In this document: piece after piece, positions 4,347 to 6,311 of the stretch | Layout: every line of letters starts with the position of its first letter | Numbering within the stretch: position 1 is the first letter of the stretch | Assembly (NCBI GenBank): GCA_025455895.1 | Contig: JALOLQ010000169.1 | Location: forward strand, 1 to 6,311 | Reading direction: 5' to 3' | From: Solirubrobacteraceae bacterium | GTDB taxonomy: Bacteria; Actinomycetota; Thermoleophilia; Solirubrobacterales; Solirubrobacteraceae | DNA: 6,311 nt | Notes under the pieces: generated by a model | What the model was told of the DNA's origin: nothing | What the model saw: only the letters and a program-made list of their open reading frames with translations | Databases searched by the model: none | Program-made: the position numbers and the translations under genes

Positions 4347-5495
4347 ATGTTCTTCGACCTGGACGACGAGACCGAGCTGCTGCGGCGCACCGTGCGCGAG
4401 TTCGCCGAGGGCGAGGTCGCCCCGGCCGCCGAGGAGCTCGACCGCGAGAAGCGCTTCCCCTACGAGCTCGTGAGGAAGATGGGCGAGCTGGGGTGGATGG
4501 GGATCCCGTTCCCCGAGGAGGTCGGCGGCGCGGGCGGGACCGCGCTGCAGTACGCGATCGCCGTCGAGGAGCTCACCCGGGCGGACTCGAGCGTCGCGAT
4601 CACCATGTGCGCGCACACGTCGCTCGGCACCCAGCCGGTCTACCTCTTCGGCTCGGACGAGCAGAAGCAGCGGCTGCTGCCGGACCTCTGCGCCGGCCGC
4701 CGGCTCGGCGCCTTCGGCCTCACCGAGCCCGAGGCGGGCAGCGACGCCGGCAACGTGAAGACCCGCGCCCGGCTCGACGCCGGCGAGTGGGTGATCGACG
4801 GCGCCAAGCAGTTCATCACGAACGCCGGCACCGACATCTCCGGCCACGTGGCGATCACCGCCGTCACGGGCGAGGACGCGAAGGGCCGCCCCGAGGTCTC
4901 GAACCTCATCGTCGAGAACGGCACCTCCGGCTACGAGCAGGGCACGCCGTACCGCAAGATGGGCTGGAACGCCTCGGACACGCGCCCGCTCACGTTCACC
5001 GACTGCCGGGTCCCGGAGGAGAACCTGCTCGGCCCGCGCGGCGCCGGCTTCAAGCAGTTCCTGCACATCCTCGACATCGGGCGGATCGGCGTCGCGGCGA
5101 TGGGCGTCGGGCTCGCGCAGGGCGCGCTCGACGAGGCGCTCGCCTACGCCCGCGAGCGCCGCGCCTTCGGTCAGCCGATCTCGAAGTTCCAGGCGATCCA
5201 GGGCAAGCTCGCCGACATCGCCACCGAGATCGAGGCCGCGCGCCTGCTGACCTACAAGGCCGCCTGGGAGAAGGACGAGGGCCGCAACTTCACGCTCACC
5301 GCCGCGCAGGCGAAGCTCAAGACCGGCCGGCTCGCGGTGCGCGCCGCCGAGGAGGCGGTGCAGATCCACGGCGGCTACGGCTACATCGAGGAGTACCCGG
5401 TCTGCCGCTTCTACCGCGACGCGAAGATCCTCACGATCGGCGAGGGCACCGACGAGGTCCAGCAGATGGTCATCGCCCGGGCGCTCGGGGCGTAG
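4347..5495 (+). CDS. Acyl-CoA dehydrogenase (short-chain type)
   Basis: This is a complete 382-residue FAD enzyme that makes the alpha-beta double bond in acyl-CoA esters and passes electrons to electron-transfer flavoprotein. The N-terminal helical domain is at about 1-115. The middle beta domain has FGLTEPEAGSD (123-133) and WVIDGAKQFITNA (148-160). The C-terminal helical domain has RRAFGQPISKFQ (271-282). The second family signature is exact at Q339-D358 (HGGYGYIEEYPVCRFYRD). The catalytic base should be E366 in IGEGTDEVQ. The ILDIGRIGVA segment resembles short-chain enzymes and has Gly245 where isovaleryl-CoA and long-chain enzymes carry their base, so this is not a typical isovaleryl-CoA dehydrogenase. 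A short- or branched-chain acyl-CoA substrate is likely. It is transcribed away from the TetR gene and leads an operon with the lyase 5 bases downstream. The ATG has no ribosome binding site but fits a leaderless start. Confidence 0.95.
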   Translation: MFFDLDDETELLRRTVREFAEGEVAPAAEELDREKRFPYELVRKMGELGWMGIPFPEEVGGAGGTALQYAIAVEELTRADSSVAITMCAHTSLGTQPVYLFGSDEQKQRLLPDLCAGRRLGAFGLTEPEAGSDAGNVKTRARLDAGEWVIDGAKQFITNAGTDISGHVAITAVTGEDAKGRPEVSNLIVENGTSGYEQGTPYRKMGWNASDTRPLTFTDCRVPEENLLGPRGAGFKQFLHILDIGRIGVAAMGVGLAQGALDEALAYARERRAFGQPISKFQAIQGKLADIATEIEAARLLTYKAAWEKDEGRNFTLTAAQAKLKTGRLAVRAAEEAVQIHGGYGYIEEYPVCRFYRDAKILTIGEGTDEVQQMVIARALGA

Positions 5496-5500
5496 GGCGG

Positions 5501-6311
5501 ATGCGCCTGCCCGCGCACGTCCGGATCCGGGAGGTCGGTCCGCGCGACGGCTTCCAGAACGAGCCGGAGGTCATCCCGACCGACGAGAAGGTGCGCCTCA
5601 TCGACCTGCTCGCGCGCACCGGCGTGCCGCGCCTGGAGGTCACCTCGTTCGTGCGCGCCGACGTCATCCCGCAGCTGGCCGACGGCCCCGAGGTGCTCGC
5701 CCGGATCGACGTGCCGGACGACGTCGCCGTCACGGTCCTGATCCCGAACGAGCGCGGCCTCGAGAACGCGCTCGCCCACCGCGAGCGCTTCAGCGAGATC
5801 AACTGCTTCCTCAGCGCGAGCGAGGCGCACAACCGCGCCAACGTCAACCGCTCGGTCGAGGAGTCGCTGGCCGGGCTCGAGCGCGTGATCGCGCGCGGGG
5901 TCGGCGAGGGGCTGCGCTGCGAGGGCGTGATCAGCGTGAGCTTCGGCTGCCCCTACGAGGGCCGCGTCGAGCCCTCGCGGGTGTTCGAGATCGCCGCGCG
6001 GCTGATCGAGGCGGGCGCGAGCGAGATCGGCTTCGGGGACACGACCGGGATGGCCAACCCGCTCCAGGTGCGCGAGTTCTTCACCGAGGCCCGGGGCGCG
6101 CTCGGCCACGAGGTCGAGCTGACCGCGCACTTCCACAACACCCGCGGGCAGGGCCTGGCCAACGTGCTCGCCGCGCTCGAGGCGGGCTGCGAGAGCTTCG
6201 AGTCGAGCTTCGGGGAGCTGGGCGGCTGCCCGGTCCCCGCGGGCGCGACCGGGAACATCGCCACCGAGGACCTCGTCTCGATGCTCCACGAGATGGGCGT
6301 GCAGACCGGGA
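5501..6311 (+). CDS. 3-hydroxy-3-methylglutaryl-CoA lyase family protein (3' end outside window)
   Basis: The first 270 residues are present, with no stop before the window ends. The start ATG follows the dehydrogenase stop by 5 bases (GGCGG), so the genes are co-transcribed. HMG-CoA lyase cleaves 3-hydroxy-3-methylglutaryl-CoA to acetoacetate and acetyl-CoA, the last step of leucine breakdown. It is a TIM barrel of the DRE-TIM family. Key residues are visible: R15 and D16 (VGPRDGFQNE), E46 (LEVTSFV), D180 (GFGDTTGMANP), the metal-binding H210 and H212 (TAHFHNTRGQ), and C243 in the active-site loop (LGGCPVPAGATGNIATEDLV). The loop reads SFGELGGCPV rather than the classic SVAGLGGCPY, so a related hydroxyacyl-CoA substrate is possible. 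About 30-40 residues should follow outside the window. Confidence 0.93.
   Translation, partial: MRLPAHVRIREVGPRDGFQNEPEVIPTDEKVRLIDLLARTGVPRLEVTSFVRADVIPQLADGPEVLARIDVPDDVAVTVLIPNERGLENALAHRERFSEINCFLSASEAHNRANVNRSVEESLAGLERVIARGVGEGLRCEGVISVSFGCPYEGRVEPSRVFEIAARLIEAGASEIGFGDTTGMANPLQVREFFTEARGALGHEVELTAHFHNTRGQGLANVLAALEAGCESFESSFGELGGCPVPAGATGNIATEDLVSMLHEMGVQTG

Noticed and set aside
3678..5369. 563-codon minus-strand frame covering the TetR gene
   Set aside because: Only the part from 4286 down is TetR. The rest is antisense to the acyl-CoA dehydrogenase and crosses the divergent promoter region.
5411..6289. 292-codon open frame on the minus strand
   Set aside because: It is antisense to the lyase gene, whose plus-strand frame carries all catalytic motifs. 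Long antisense frames are expected at this GC content, and the translation is a low-complexity Ala/Arg/Asp mix.

Overview
The window is very GC-rich bacterial DNA with almost full coding capacity and no gap over about 135 bases. It looks like a high-GC actinobacterium, and I lean towards the Thermoleophilia (Solirubrobacter or Conexibacter relatives). The reasons are the base composition, the domain style of the class III cyclase, the amphi-Trp protein, and several genes that appear to be read from leaderless transcripts. This placement is inference. No RNA genes, insertion sequences or CRISPR arrays were seen.

Layout. Positions 1-274 (+) hold the C-terminal end of a gene that begins before the window. 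A strong hairpin at 301-330 separates it from a convergent gene. Everything from 360 to 4286 is on the minus strand. Read in the direction of transcription, this block contains: a TetR regulator (4286-3678); a ribbon-helix-helix antitoxin and VapC-like PIN toxin pair (3596-2962); a small amphi-Trp protein (2914-2696); a class III nucleotidyl cyclase broken by a 17-bp tandem duplication (2702-1483); a second TetR regulator (1427-795); and a small basic helical protein (662-360). From 4347 rightwards on the plus strand lie an acyl-CoA dehydrogenase and a 3-hydroxy-3-methylglutaryl-CoA lyase family gene that runs off the window.

Two regulatory circuits can be read directly. In the first, TGTCNNGACA palindromes occur as three tandem copies every 13 bp over the promoter of the small basic protein. 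One more perfect copy overlaps the start codon of the TetR gene just upstream of it. This fits a TetR that represses itself and its neighbour. In the second, the gap between the other TetR and the acyl-CoA dehydrogenase holds two CGAAC-N4-ATTCG sites 19 bp apart and two mirror-image promoters. This fits a TetR controlling itself and an acyl-CoA / branched-chain catabolic operon.

The most notable lesion is the 17-bp duplication. It removes the last part of the cyclase catalytic domain, and taking out one copy restores a 400-residue protein. I found no clearly new multi-gene system. The best leads are the operator arrays, the cyclase frameshift and a recurring leaderless promoter layout.
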